64,000 bases of DNA from Streptomyces sp. ASQP_92 (GTDB taxonomy: Bacteria > Actinomycetota > Actinomycetes > Streptomycetales > Streptomycetaceae): positions 62,001 to 126,000 of the forward strand of contig NZ_JAODUA010000001.1 of assembly GCF_025399895.1 (NCBI RefSeq). The letters are read 5' to 3'. Position numbers and translations under genes: made by a program. The notes below the pieces were generated by a model. It was not told the DNA's origin and made no database searches. It saw only the letters and a program-made list of their open reading frames with translations. Of this stretch, positions 26,817 through 35,100 are shown in pieces; positions within the stretch are counted from its first letter, which is position 1, and every line of letters begins with the position of its first letter.

Positions 26817-27364
26817 CGCGTGGCCGAGGCTTCCTGGCTGTGCTTGCCGCGGTGCTGACCATGTCCGGCTGCTCGGCCGACCCATCGGTGCCGAGCATGC
26901 CGAAGAACATGTGCTGGGGGGCCTTCGCGAGCAGTGCGGTCGCCCCGTTGCTGCCCACAGGTGACGCGGCGACAGTGGAGAACAACCGCCCCTTCGATGT
27001 CTTCGTTCCGAAGGACCAGACCACGTACTGCACGGTGCGCATCGACAACGCCGCGCGGTTCATAGCCTGGGCCGAGCTCCGGAGAAGCGGCAAAGGCACG
27101 GACTGGAACCACTCGGCACGCCACTTGGGTACCCGTATCGAGGCGGGTGACGAGGCGTTCGTCTGGGGCGGAGATGCGGCCGCCGTATTCGAGTGCGCGC
27201 GCCCGGATATTGCCAGGGGGCCGACCCTGCCGCCCTCGGCCAAGTACATCGAACTGCAACTGACGGCGGACCGGGCGCCTGAAACGCAACAGACCCGGGA
27301 CGTGCTCACCACCCTGATGCGGCAGTACGTCCAATTCGCCAAGCAGGCACTCAAGTGCCGCTAG
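26813..27364 (+). CDS. Predicted lipoprotein downstream of WXG-type protein
   Basis: The 183-residue protein starts with a signal peptide ending in the lipobox MSGC and has four further cysteines in the mature part (MCWGAF, YCTVRID, FECARPD, LKCR). GTG at 26813 overlaps the previous stop, so the two genes are cotranslated. It could be a surface partner or immunity protein for the large upstream protein; that is inference. It is the last chromosomal gene before attL. Confidence 0.7.
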   Translation: MTRGRGFLAVLAAVLTMSGCSADPSVPSMPKNMCWGAFASSAVAPLLPTGDAATVENNRPFDVFVPKDQTTYCTVRIDNAARFIAWAELRRSGKGTDWNHSARHLGTRIEAGDEAFVWGGDAAAVFECARPDIARGPTLPPSAKYIELQLTADRAPETQQTRDVLTTLMRQYVQFAKQALKCR

Positions 27365-27375
27365 CAGAACCGAAC

Positions 27376-27421
27376 TTGGAGGCCGTGGCGGGAATTGAAC
27401 CCGCGTAACTCGCTTTGCAGG
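27376..27421. other. attL site of the AICE
   Basis: The 46 bp duplicate the 3' half of the tRNA-Cys gene (from its CCA end to the anticodon loop). They differ from attR only at 27396 (T, against C at 47567). This copy should be the original chromosomal end of the tRNA gene. Confidence 0.92.
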
Positions 27422-27475
27422 TTTGTCTCCGCTGTTCAGCTAGAGATGCGGGCACGTTCAACGAGGTTCATCCCC

Positions 27476-27508
27476 GCACGGTCACTGCGTCCTTCGCAGT
27501 GACCGTGC
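27476..27508 (-). terminator. 14-bp hairpin near attL
   Basis: GCACGGTCACTGCG pairs perfectly with CGCAGTGACCGTGC around TCCTT. It lies about 90 bp after the small minus-strand gene and could end its transcript. No T run follows. Confidence 0.5.
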
Positions 27509-27596
27509 ACGGGTCTGAACGGCCGCGTACGGCTATGAATGAGACGGAGACTGAGACGCCCCGCTCCATCGCCTCCGCGCCTGACTCGTGGCCAAC

Positions 27597-27794
27597 TCAT
27601 TCTTGTTCAGACTCTGTTACCTGAGGCTTCCGATGCTTGCGCAGCTTGGTGCTGCACCAGGAAGCACCCGCGATGATGCACGCGGCGGCGAGAGCGCCGA
27701 GGCACTCCGCAGCGGCTGCGAGCACGAGCCCCCCGGGGGACGCGTTGTCGAGCGCGATGGTTTCGAACCCGCTGTCGATGACGTACTGGAGCAC
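27597..27794 (-). CDS. Small membrane protein of AICE cargo
   Basis: The 65-residue protein has one hydrophobic helix (about residues 20-46, GGLVLAAAAECLGALAAAC) and a basic C-terminal tail (KLRKHRK). The GTG at 27794 is preceded by GAGGAAG at good spacing, which supports translation. It is the leftmost gene of the element. I recognise no family. The remaining bases between attL and 28039 show no other gene. Confidence 0.6.
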   Translation of the reverse strand: MLQYVIDSGFETIALDNASPGGLVLAAAAECLGALAAACIIAGASWCSTKLRKHRKPQVTESEQE

Positions 27795-28039
27795 GTTTCT
27801 TCCTCAGGGTTAAGCACCAGAAGTTGATGCTTGGCGTAGTTGTTCAGGCGAGAATCGTGCTGCTGGCTGATGTCCCCAACTCCCAAGTGGCCAGGCTGGG
27901 ACAGTTCGGGGCAGGTAGCGGGTTTGTGCAGGCAGCTGGCCCTGTCCCCAAGCCGTCCCAGGGGCAGCACGGGACACGGCAGGGACAGGCTGGGGCAGAG
28001 CTGCCAAGCGTTCGGTGGAGCTACGGGAGGGTGTAAGCG

Positions 28040-29866
28040 GTGGCGCAACCAGGCATGGAGGGTGAAGACCCGCGAGTAGAGCTCGGCAGCCTCCTTCGGC
28101 GGGAGGCAGAAGCGGCCGGCCTCAGCACGCGGGAGATGTCAGATCACTTCGAACGGTTTGCCTCCCAACAGGAGGTGATCGACGTGAATGGCAAGCGGGC
28201 CGAGGGGCCGCCCATCAGGGAGATGCACTACTCAAAATCTCATCTCGATCGACTCTATAGGGGTGAGACATTGATGCCATCGGCGCGTTTCGTGAGAATC
28301 TTTTTGCGCATAACTAGCCGCGCGGCGGGAATCTCGCCTGATCGATACAATAAACTATGTCTCGAAGCCGAAATTCTGTTGCGGTCGGGCAGCGTGGCGG
28401 CCAGGAAAACCAGCTCAGCGCCAGCCAGTATAGGTGCCCCTGGCAGCTCGGGCGAGAGTTTGGCTACTCTGCAATTGCAGCTCAGCCTCGAACGGGCGCG
28501 CCATGTGGGAGATAATCTTCGGTGGGCTTTGAATGATGCGCAGTTACTTATGAATACATTGCTTCAGATCATCAACGTGCTGCGCGAAATAATTGTCGAT
28601 CTGGATATTCGACAGATCTCGGAAGCTAGCACCCGGATAGGCTTGGGCACGCAAGATTCGCGTGATGAAGCGCTGCGATACAGGGCTAGTGCGGAGATGG
28701 AGCTAGGCAGAGTTAATGAACGTAGGCGCACTCTTGAAGCGCTATGGGATCATGCCCGCGCTGAATTGATGCGCCTGTCCTGCCACCCGGGAATCGTGAC
28801 TGAAACAAGCGGAGGAGCATCCGCTTCGGGCAACTCGACAGTGGCGCTTCATCAGGACCTTCTTGCCCGCCCCGCGCTTGACGATATTGCTACAGCGCTC
28901 GCGAAGGTTAGTCTAATTAACGACCGAAACGAGAGAGACACAGAAGACCTCGTGCGCCGACTCGCTGGAGGTACTGGTGGCGATTCCGAGGACGAGTTTA
29001 GTTTCCTCGTGCGTGCAGCATCTCACCCGGATGATGATCTGCGAGAGGCTGCAGTCACTAGCCTGTGCCTGACCTACCAGGACGACCCAAAAGTTCTGCA
29101 AATTGTAGAAGAACGCTCACGCGCGGATGCGAGTGAGCTTGTCCGATCTGCTGCCCTGATGGCTCTGAGTCAAGTTCGGCCCATGTCGGATAGGACGCTT
29201 GAGATCTGTCTAGAACGACTGCGATACGACGCAGATGCGGCAGTGCGTCAAGTTGCGCTCGACGTGGCGATCCACTCTTGGACGGACGAGTCGCAGACCC
29301 ATGATGCGCTTGCCGATAGAGTTCTTAATGATTCAGATGGCGTAATCAGAGAAGAAGCCTTGCAGGCTATTTACTCGAATTGGCCAACTGATCCATTCAC
29401 GCTAGATCTAGTCAGAACGTGCGCTTGTGATGATGCAGACTGGACCGTTCGATATGCAGCCCTGGATGCTCTGCGCGAGGGTTGGACTACCGACTCGTTT
29501 ACCCGTGATCTCCTTATTGATCGCGCCACTAATGACGCAGATCTGAATGTCCGTCGTCTCGCGATCGAGACTCTGGTTGGCGATTGGAGAGAAGACTTGG
29601 TGAGCCGGGGAGCGATTTATGATCGAGCTGTAAATGAAGAGGTTTGGACGGTCAGAAGGGAGGCGCTGCATGCCGCCCTCTCCGGGAGAAAGGTTGAGCG
29701 CTTGAAGGAAAACAGAAAGCGCCGAATCTTTGCTCTGGATAGATCAAATAGCGATCCTGGGTACCCGGATAGAGAAGTCGCCCGTGCGTTTGTCAAAAAT
29801 AATTTCCCGAGGATGATACGGCTCTTACCGCCTGAAGGGCGGTCTGATAGCGTCCGTAGGAAGTGA
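28040..29866 (+). CDS. HTH / helical / HEAT-repeat protein, candidate conflict-system protein
   Basis: The 608-residue protein has three parts: an HTH-like N-terminus (about 16-105, SLLRREAEAAGLSTREMSDHF, then LDRLYRGETLMPS), a helical coiled-coil region (about 140-247), and six 34-residue HEAT-like repeats starting at residues 331, 365, 399, 433, 467 and 501, with a partial seventh at 535. The repeat reads D-x-x-V-R-x-x-A-L-x-x-L-x-x-x-W. Similar HEAT repeats occur on NACHT/STAND proteins, but no NTPase domain is present here. GTG at 28040 follows GGAGG at 9 bp. GC is clearly lower than in its neighbours and TTA codons occur at 28544 and 29823, so it is imported. Function unknown. Confidence 0.8.
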   Translation: MAQPGMEGEDPRVELGSLLRREAEAAGLSTREMSDHFERFASQQEVIDVNGKRAEGPPIREMHYSKSHLDRLYRGETLMPSARFVRIFLRITSRAAGISPDRYNKLCLEAEILLRSGSVAARKTSSAPASIGAPGSSGESLATLQLQLSLERARHVGDNLRWALNDAQLLMNTLLQIINVLREIIVDLDIRQISEASTRIGLGTQDSRDEALRYRASAEMELGRVNERRRTLEALWDHARAELMRLSCHPGIVTETSGGASASGNSTVALHQDLLARPALDDIATALAKVSLINDRNERDTEDLVRRLAGGTGGDSEDEFSFLVRAASHPDDDLREAAVTSLCLTYQDDPKVLQIVEERSRADASELVRSAALMALSQVRPMSDRTLEICLERLRYDADAAVRQVALDVAIHSWTDESQTHDALADRVLNDSDGVIREEALQAIYSNWPTDPFTLDLVRTCACDDADWTVRYAALDALREGWTTDSFTRDLLIDRATNDADLNVRRLAIETLVGDWREDLVSRGAIYDRAVNEEVWTVRREALHAALSGRKVERLKENRKRRIFALDRSNSDPGYPDREVARAFVKNNFPRMIRLLPPEGRSDSVRRK

Positions 29867-29973
29867 CCGTAACCCTCGGATGTTTGCATGCCAAAGTGAC
29901 AGGCGGACTGCGTGTACGGCTTATACGGGGGGACCTTGAGCCTTTCGGTCCCGAGGGAAGAGCCGAGGGGGGG

Positions 29974-30741
29974 CTATGCACTGCACGGCCTCCACTGGGT
30001 TTCATGCTTGGGACATTGGCGGTAATAGCTGTCATCCAGGTTGCGGGTAGCCGGTGCTCGGCCGTGCTGGGCCTGCCATCCTCCCCAGAGGCGCGTGTTG
30101 CAGCGATTGCACAGGGGGGCTCGTACGAAGCCGTGAGTGTGGCAGTGGTCCCACACGCTCGCCCGCTCAGTTATGCAGCTCGCGCACATGAACTGTGCGG
30201 CCGCTGGCCAGTTCTGCCGGCCCTTGCGATCGACGCAGTAGCGCTCGCCTGCTAGTTCGCCGTCATAGATCACGGCGTTCGCGTCGCTGCCTCTCGCGCC
30301 GTACACGACACCTGTACGGATGCAGTCGCCAAGGTCGGCCACCACAACATCCCCAACCCGCTCATGCCAGCCGACGGCATCCTGTCCATGGTGCTCGCCT
30401 AGGCACGAGCACTGGCATTCGATGCCTGTTGCTTTCAAGCACCTGTTGGTGCACTGCGATAGCTGAGACATGTCCCGCCAGAGCACGATGAACCCGTACC
30501 GGTCGATGGACGCTGTCACGAGCCGCATGAGACTGTTGCGTGGCAGGTGCCACTGTTTGCCGGTGAACTCTGGCGAGCGAATGCCCACGGTGTCGCGGAG
30601 CCAGCGGCGGTTGCCTTTCCGCGGCGGCAGTTCGGCGATGACCTGCCCATGTAGCGGAAGCCATACGGTCGGCACGTGCCCGACGCCGGCATCGGTAACT
30701 ACTCGCTCGCCGACGATGCGTACAGGTAAGTCATTCGTCAT
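29974..30741 (-). CDS. Endonuclease VII-like (HNH-fold) nuclease
   Basis: The C-terminal third (about residues 185-250) matches recombination endonuclease VII: FMCASCITERASVWDHCH, HGFVRAPLCNRCNTRLWG, giving the zinc CxxC pairs and the DHCHxxGxVR core of the His-Me nuclease site. The N-terminal 170 residues, with RCLKATGIECQCSCLGEHHG, are not a family I recognise and may bind DNA or zinc. The ATG at 30741 has only a close GAAGG; no better start is visible. The fifth codon is TTA. It is convergent with the HEAT-repeat gene and divergent from the GntR gene. Confidence 0.75.
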   Translation of the reverse strand: MTNDLPVRIVGERVVTDAGVGHVPTVWLPLHGQVIAELPPRKGNRRWLRDTVGIRSPEFTGKQWHLPRNSLMRLVTASIDRYGFIVLWRDMSQLSQCTNRCLKATGIECQCSCLGEHHGQDAVGWHERVGDVVVADLGDCIRTGVVYGARGSDANAVIYDGELAGERYCVDRKGRQNWPAAAQFMCASCITERASVWDHCHTHGFVRAPLCNRCNTRLWGGWQAQHGRAPATRNLDDSYYRQCPKHETQWRPCSA

Positions 30742-30964
30742 ACCTTCAACGGTGACAGGAAGATCGGCAGTCGGGAACCCCGTCTCGGGTACGCGTACGG
30801 AGGTGAACGGCCGCGGTAGCCAATGCGCTGGACGAAGAGGCGCGACGACGAACAGCCGAGCGGAACCCGGGAGACGGGGCCACGGCCGGTGGCACGGGAC
30901 GTGGGAAGCTTGAATCTGCGAGGCGCCACCTGGACGCCGGCGAGGTCGAGGAAGGGGAGGCCGC

Positions 30965-31417
30965 GTGCCGCAAGGCAGTCCGCGAGGTACGTACCTGGAA
31001 GTCTCGGAAGCTCTTCGCGAGAAGATCAGGAAAGGCAAGATCACTGAGGCGTTGCCTTCACAGGCAAAGCTCGTGAGCCAGTACAGCGTGAGCCGCAGCA
31101 CCATCGAACGGGCGCTTGCCGTGCTCAAGGCTGAGGGGGTCATCGAGTCGGTGCAGGGTGCCGGGTGGTTTGTTGCGGGGTCTGGTGACCGTCGGCCATT
31201 GGTCGAGAAGGTGACCGACCTGTTGCGGGGAGACCTGGTCAAGATCGGCGACCGCTTCCCCACAGAGAAGGAGCTGTGCGAGCACTTCGGGGCGTCGCGG
31301 ACCGCCGTCCGTTCTGCCATCGCGCAGATGGAGGGGCAGGGGCTCATTGCCAAGGGCGCGGCCCGAGGGCGGGAAGTCCGTGCGCTGCCGGTTGGACGGG
31401 GTACTCAGACGGCATGA
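30965..31417 (+). CDS. Tandem double-GntR winged-helix regulator
   Basis: This 150-residue protein has two GntR-type winged helices and no effector domain. The first (about 6-70) contains LPSQAKLVSQYSVSRSTIER and the second (about 77-140) FPTEKELCEHFGASRTAVRS. GTG at 30965 follows GGGGAGG. Its stop overlaps the phosphotransferase start (ATGA). A monomer could bind two half-sites by itself. It probably regulates the pair or the divergent nuclease gene. Confidence 0.85.
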   Translation: MPQGSPRGTYLEVSEALREKIRKGKITEALPSQAKLVSQYSVSRSTIERALAVLKAEGVIESVQGAGWFVAGSGDRRPLVEKVTDLLRGDLVKIGDRFPTEKELCEHFGASRTAVRSAIAQMEGQGLIAKGAARGREVRALPVGRGTQTA

Positions 31418-32316
31418 CGACGACCGAGCGCACCGAGTTCGACGCGAACGCGGCAGTGGCCATTCTGCGCGAGGCGTGCGACGCCGCCGAAGTGGACCCC
31501 AACGGCACTGAGATGCTGCGATTCGGAGACCATGCAGTATTCCGAATCGCAGGCGGCCGGATCGTCTCCAGGGTGGGTCGGAGTCCCGATCGGCTGCCCT
31601 CCGCCCGACGGGAAGTGGCAGTAGCTGAATGGCTTGCGGATGAGGAATATCCGGCGGCACGTCTCGTTACGGAGGCGGAACAGCCGATCGTCGTTCGGGG
31701 GCATCCGGTGACTTTCTGGGAAGGCCTAGCCGACGGAGACACGTACGCGAGCACGGGAGAAATGGGCGTACTGCTGCGGCGGCTTCACGACTTGCAGTCA
31801 CCGCCCTTTTCGCTCCCTCCCCTTCAGCCTTTTGACAAGGTCGCGCAACGTTTGAAGAGTGCTGCTATTGCGTCCGCTACCCGGGATTTCCTCCGGTCCA
31901 TGGCTGAGAAATTGGCGGCCGAGTACGGTGGTCTACGGTACGTGCTTCCGGTGGGTCACCTGCACGGTGACTTCAACGTCGGCAACGTGCTGCGTGACGC
32001 GCTCGGTCATCCCAAGGTTATCGATCTCGACGGGTTCGTTGTCGGCGCCCGAGAATGGGACCTCATGCAGACAGCCATGTACTACGACAGCTTCGGTTGG
32101 CACACGGAAGCCGAGTATGCGGATTTCGTCACCGGATATGGCTTCGACGTGCGGGAATGGTCCGGATACAAGACACTCCGAAGTATTCGCGAACTTCTCA
32201 TGGTCACGTGGCTCTCGCAGAACGCCGGTACAAGCCCGCGAGCGGCCGAGGAAGTTGAGAAGCGTGTGGAAAGCCTGCGCTCGGGTGGCTCTCGTCGAGA
32301 CTGGGCGCCGTTCTAG
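31414..32316 (+). CDS. APH-family phosphotransferase
   Basis: The 300-residue protein has the aminoglycoside phosphotransferase/choline kinase fold: the catalytic loop HLHGDFNVGNVL and the metal-binding VIDLDGFVVGAREWDL. It phosphorylates a small molecule with ATP; the substrate could be an antibiotic, nucleoside or sugar. It is translationally coupled to the double-GntR regulator. No resistance claim can be made from sequence alone. Confidence 0.85.
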   Translation: MTTTERTEFDANAAVAILREACDAAEVDPNGTEMLRFGDHAVFRIAGGRIVSRVGRSPDRLPSARREVAVAEWLADEEYPAARLVTEAEQPIVVRGHPVTFWEGLADGDTYASTGEMGVLLRRLHDLQSPPFSLPPLQPFDKVAQRLKSAAIASATRDFLRSMAEKLAAEYGGLRYVLPVGHLHGDFNVGNVLRDALGHPKVIDLDGFVVGAREWDLMQTAMYYDSFGWHTEAEYADFVTGYGFDVREWSGYKTLRSIRELLMVTWLSQNAGTSPRAAEEVEKRVESLRSGGSRRDWAPF

Positions 32317-32428
32317 GACACATGGTCAATTACCACTTCAACAGCAATGCCGGATCACCCCCGCTTTTTAGCTGGAGCCGCGCGAATTATTCGGCGATCT
32401 CTTGCGGTGTTTGGTAGAGTCCCGCCCC

Positions 32429-32959
32429 ATGGATTCAGGGATTGCCGCCATTTGCGGTGCTTTAGTGGGGGCGCTTACCGCCTTTGGTACCTCCACGTTG
32501 ACCTATCGCGCACAGCGTGAAACCACTCGCGCAACAGTCCGTGCTGAATACCGGAAGGAGGTTCGAGAGCCGCGACGCGACGCGTACAGGAAGTTGATTT
32601 CTGTTGGAATGGATTTAGCCGAACGCGCAAGAGGTGAATTAATTTGGGCGGAACAATCCCATGTGTCTCAAGCTTTGAATCTGAAGGATGCAGTTGATCA
32701 GAGCTGGCTAGAAATCAGCCTGCTCGGTCCAGCGAATACGCTGAATGCCGCCACAGAGGTGCGGAGAAACGCCTACTTAGTGTTTGACTGCCTGTGGTCG
32801 CTGTACGCATTTTGGAACTCGACATTAGCGGAAGATGAGGAGGCGCGCAGTAACCGCCTGGCTCAAGAGCTGGAGTCTTCGGCATTCCCACTGCTTGAAG
32901 CGGTTCTCGACCTCTCGCGCAGTGCGCAATTGGCCCTAGAGGATACGGGCGTAGATTAG
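32429..32959 (+). CDS. Membrane-anchored protein of unknown function (AICE cargo)
   Basis: The 176-residue protein has one N-terminal helix (about residues 5-25, IAAICGALVGALTAFGTSTL) followed by a charged helical cytoplasmic part starting TYRAQRETTRATVRAEYRKE. I do not recognise the family. Low GC and at least five TTA codons mark it as recently acquired. It stands alone between the phosphotransferase and the regulator. Confidence 0.7.
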   Translation: MDSGIAAICGALVGALTAFGTSTLTYRAQRETTRATVRAEYRKEVREPRRDAYRKLISVGMDLAERARGELIWAEQSHVSQALNLKDAVDQSWLEISLLGPANTLNAATEVRRNAYLVFDCLWSLYAFWNSTLAEDEEARSNRLAQELESSAFPLLEAVLDLSRSAQLALEDTGVD

Positions 32960-33153
32960 TCTTTCACTTAACCCATCTGTCGCAGATGTGGATTTCCGCG
33001 GCAGAATGCAAAGCGTGGGCGCTGGTCCGGTCGGCGGGCAGCCACATCGGGGCCCCGGCTTCCGACACCCTGTAAACGGCCACCCCATCGCGCACGGGGC
33101 CGGTTACGTGCTGTTCAAGCTCTTGGGCAGAGCCCTGCACTTCGGGACGTGCC

Positions 33154-34518
33154 TTATTGCCAGAGGCGGAATTGACGGGCCTGTTCCTCGAAAGTACGGA
33201 ACTCCGTGGCCCGTCTCATTTCGACCGTGACGCGTCCCTGAAATTCCCGCACGTACTGAATGCAGCGTGCAGACTTCAATCCCTCGCCAAGTTGTAGTGC
33301 GCTCAGTGCGATATCGAACCCTTGGCCGGCCTCCCCCTGAATGATGTGCGCATCTGCCTGAACCATCGTCGCGAAGAAGTCGCTTCGATTGTTCAGACCG
33401 TCGGCGAAGATAGATCCCCCGCCCCGCTGAGCAGCTTCGACAGAGCGCCCCAGGTCACGGAAGCAGTGGCCGATCTCGGCTGCGAGCTCCACTTCATCGA
33501 AGTACGCAATGTACGGCGGATCGCTCTCGGCTGTCCGCTGGCTGAGCTTGCGTTCTGCCTCAGCAAGGGCGAGGTCGCAGCCTCGCTCATCACCAAGTCG
33601 CGCCAGTGCCCGTGCCTCCATCGCGCGGAACTGTGCGGCCATGGTCGGCCCTAACGCAGGTCCAGGGCCGGTATACGCAGCACGGGCGAGTGTCGCAGCG
33701 TCCTGGTACCGCCCCAGGAACGTGGCCTGATGGCTCATGGCGGACAGGACGCTTCCGCCGAGAAGCCGGTCACCGGCCGCTTGCGTCATGCGTAGTGCCT
33801 GGATGAGGTACCGCTGAGCGATGCCGTGAAGGCCGCTGTCGTACGACATCCAACCGGCGAGTAGGAGCGCTTCCGCCACGGCCGAGTGCAGTTGCCTGCC
33901 CACGTCGTCGGAGTACTTCCCGTCGAGCATCGGCCGAACATCGGTGTGGAGGTACTGAATGAGAGCCCGTCGAGCATGGCCACCACCGAACTTGCCGTCG
34001 AGCATGCTGAATGCGTCGGCTGTCGAGCGCACCATGTCCACGTCCACGGCGCCGACCGCCCGGTTGCCGGTCCGCGTCAGCTCTCCGTCTGGAGGGGCCA
34101 CGATCCAGCGCAGAGACGCGGCGTTCCAAGCCGCGGAATCGGGCAGCGACCGGACCAACGTCTGAGCCTCGGCAAGGTCGGCACGCCAGAGGTCGGCCAC
34201 AGTCTTGGCCGTACTCTCCGGCCTGTCGGCGAAGTCGAGCCCCAACTCGGGCCGCACGGCCGAAACGGCCGCGTCGCCCATCCCGATGTCGTCGATCGTA
34301 AGACGACGCCCAACCTTGCGCCCGATCGCATCGGCGATGAACTGCGGCATGTTGCCGCGAGGGATGGAGCCCTTGAGCCACCTGCTCACGTACGTGTGGT
34401 CACAGGCGACGTCCTCGCTTGCTCGCGCGGCAGTGGTGACCACCGCGCGAGCAAGGGACTTGTGGGAGATGTCGGCTTCTTGCATCAGCGCGGCAAGCCT
34501 GGCGTTCCGGTCTGCCAT
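33154..34518 (-). CDS. HTH regulator with TPR-like C-terminal domain
   Basis: The 454-residue protein has an N-terminal HTH (about residues 5-75, ARLAALMQEADISHKSLARA and CDHTYVSRWLKGSIP) and a long helical TPR-like domain. This architecture is common in Streptomyces regulators encoded on AICEs and near development genes. It is divergent from the transfer operon across 582 bp containing repeated GTGCAC boxes, so it is the likely switch of the element. Confidence 0.82.
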   Translation of the reverse strand: MADRNARLAALMQEADISHKSLARAVVTTAARASEDVACDHTYVSRWLKGSIPRGNMPQFIADAIGRKVGRRLTIDDIGMGDAAVSAVRPELGLDFADRPESTAKTVADLWRADLAEAQTLVRSLPDSAAWNAASLRWIVAPPDGELTRTGNRAVGAVDVDMVRSTADAFSMLDGKFGGGHARRALIQYLHTDVRPMLDGKYSDDVGRQLHSAVAEALLLAGWMSYDSGLHGIAQRYLIQALRMTQAAGDRLLGGSVLSAMSHQATFLGRYQDAATLARAAYTGPGPALGPTMAAQFRAMEARALARLGDERGCDLALAEAERKLSQRTAESDPPYIAYFDEVELAAEIGHCFRDLGRSVEAAQRGGGSIFADGLNNRSDFFATMVQADAHIIQGEAGQGFDIALSALQLGEGLKSARCIQYVREFQGRVTVEMRRATEFRTFEEQARQFRLWQ

Positions 34519-34895
34519 CGAACCCCCAGTGAGCGGCCGTCGTGCCAGCTTGACTCGTCGTCACTCTACGCAGGTCAGGGCCGCGGCACAGAGGGTTTGC
34601 ACGTAGGAGTGCACGAGTGCACCCCCAAGTGCTCGCTCCCGAAGTCAGCGCCCACTAGCGACAGTTGAACCACCACCGCACGAGAAGGCCGGCGGGTTCG
34701 AGTCGAAAGCTACGGGTTGACGGCGCGGAATCCTTCTGCCAACGTGAGTGGTAGGTAATACACACCACGCAACATGGTGTGTCGCTCATGTTCAGGGCGG
34801 GGACGCTGCAATCCCGCTAAAGGCCAGGTAGGACGCAATGGGCTTCGGCCCGACTGGCGAGGTGGCCCGGCGACCGCGAGCAACGGCCGGAGAGT
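34519..34895. promoter_or_regulatory. Divergent control region with GTGCAC boxes
   Basis: No gene is visible. Three TGCAC boxes lie at 34599-34622 (TTTGCACGT, then GTGCACGAGTGCAC), followed by a half-site AAGTGC at 34627. They are about 80-110 bp before the regulator start and could be its operator. The rest up to 34895 shows no further clear signal. Confidence 0.45.
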
Positions 34896-35069
34896 GGGGA
34901 CTTGGTCCCCCTTGCAGCAACGTCCACACAAGCATCGCCAGAGGAGGTCCAAACGTTCGTTCGCCTCGATGGTCGTAGGCCGGGTTCGACTCCCGGCCGG
35001 GGCGCTACCGGACCGCCACTGGTCCGGCTCTGCCAGGTGGCCGCCTCTCACCACAAGACCGAGGCCGCC
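34896..35069 (+). promoter_or_regulatory. Structured leader with four stem-loops before transfer operon
   Basis: Four stem-loops follow each other: 34896-34910 (GGGGAC-TTG-GTCCCC), 34978-34998 (GGCCGGG-TTCGACT-CCCGGCC, which looks exactly like a tRNA T arm), 35008-35027 (CCGGACC-N6-GGTCCGG) and 35036-35069 (GGTGGCC with GGCCGCC). The last one recurs before the replication genes. GGAGAG and the ATG at 35101 follow. It could be an RNA leader, or a protein-binding or origin-type region. Confidence 0.6.
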
Positions 35070-35100
35070 CGGTTCCCTTCGCGTTTCAGGAGAGATCTCC

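Noticed and set aside
32988..33230. 80-codon plus-strand frame before the HTH/TPR-like regulator
   Set aside because: No ribosome site, it runs into the end of the regulator gene and has no sensible protein features.
34971..35005. Possible tRNA gene in the AICE
   Set aside because: Only the T arm is tRNA-like. No matching acceptor strand, anticodon arm or D arm lies in the 50 bp upstream.
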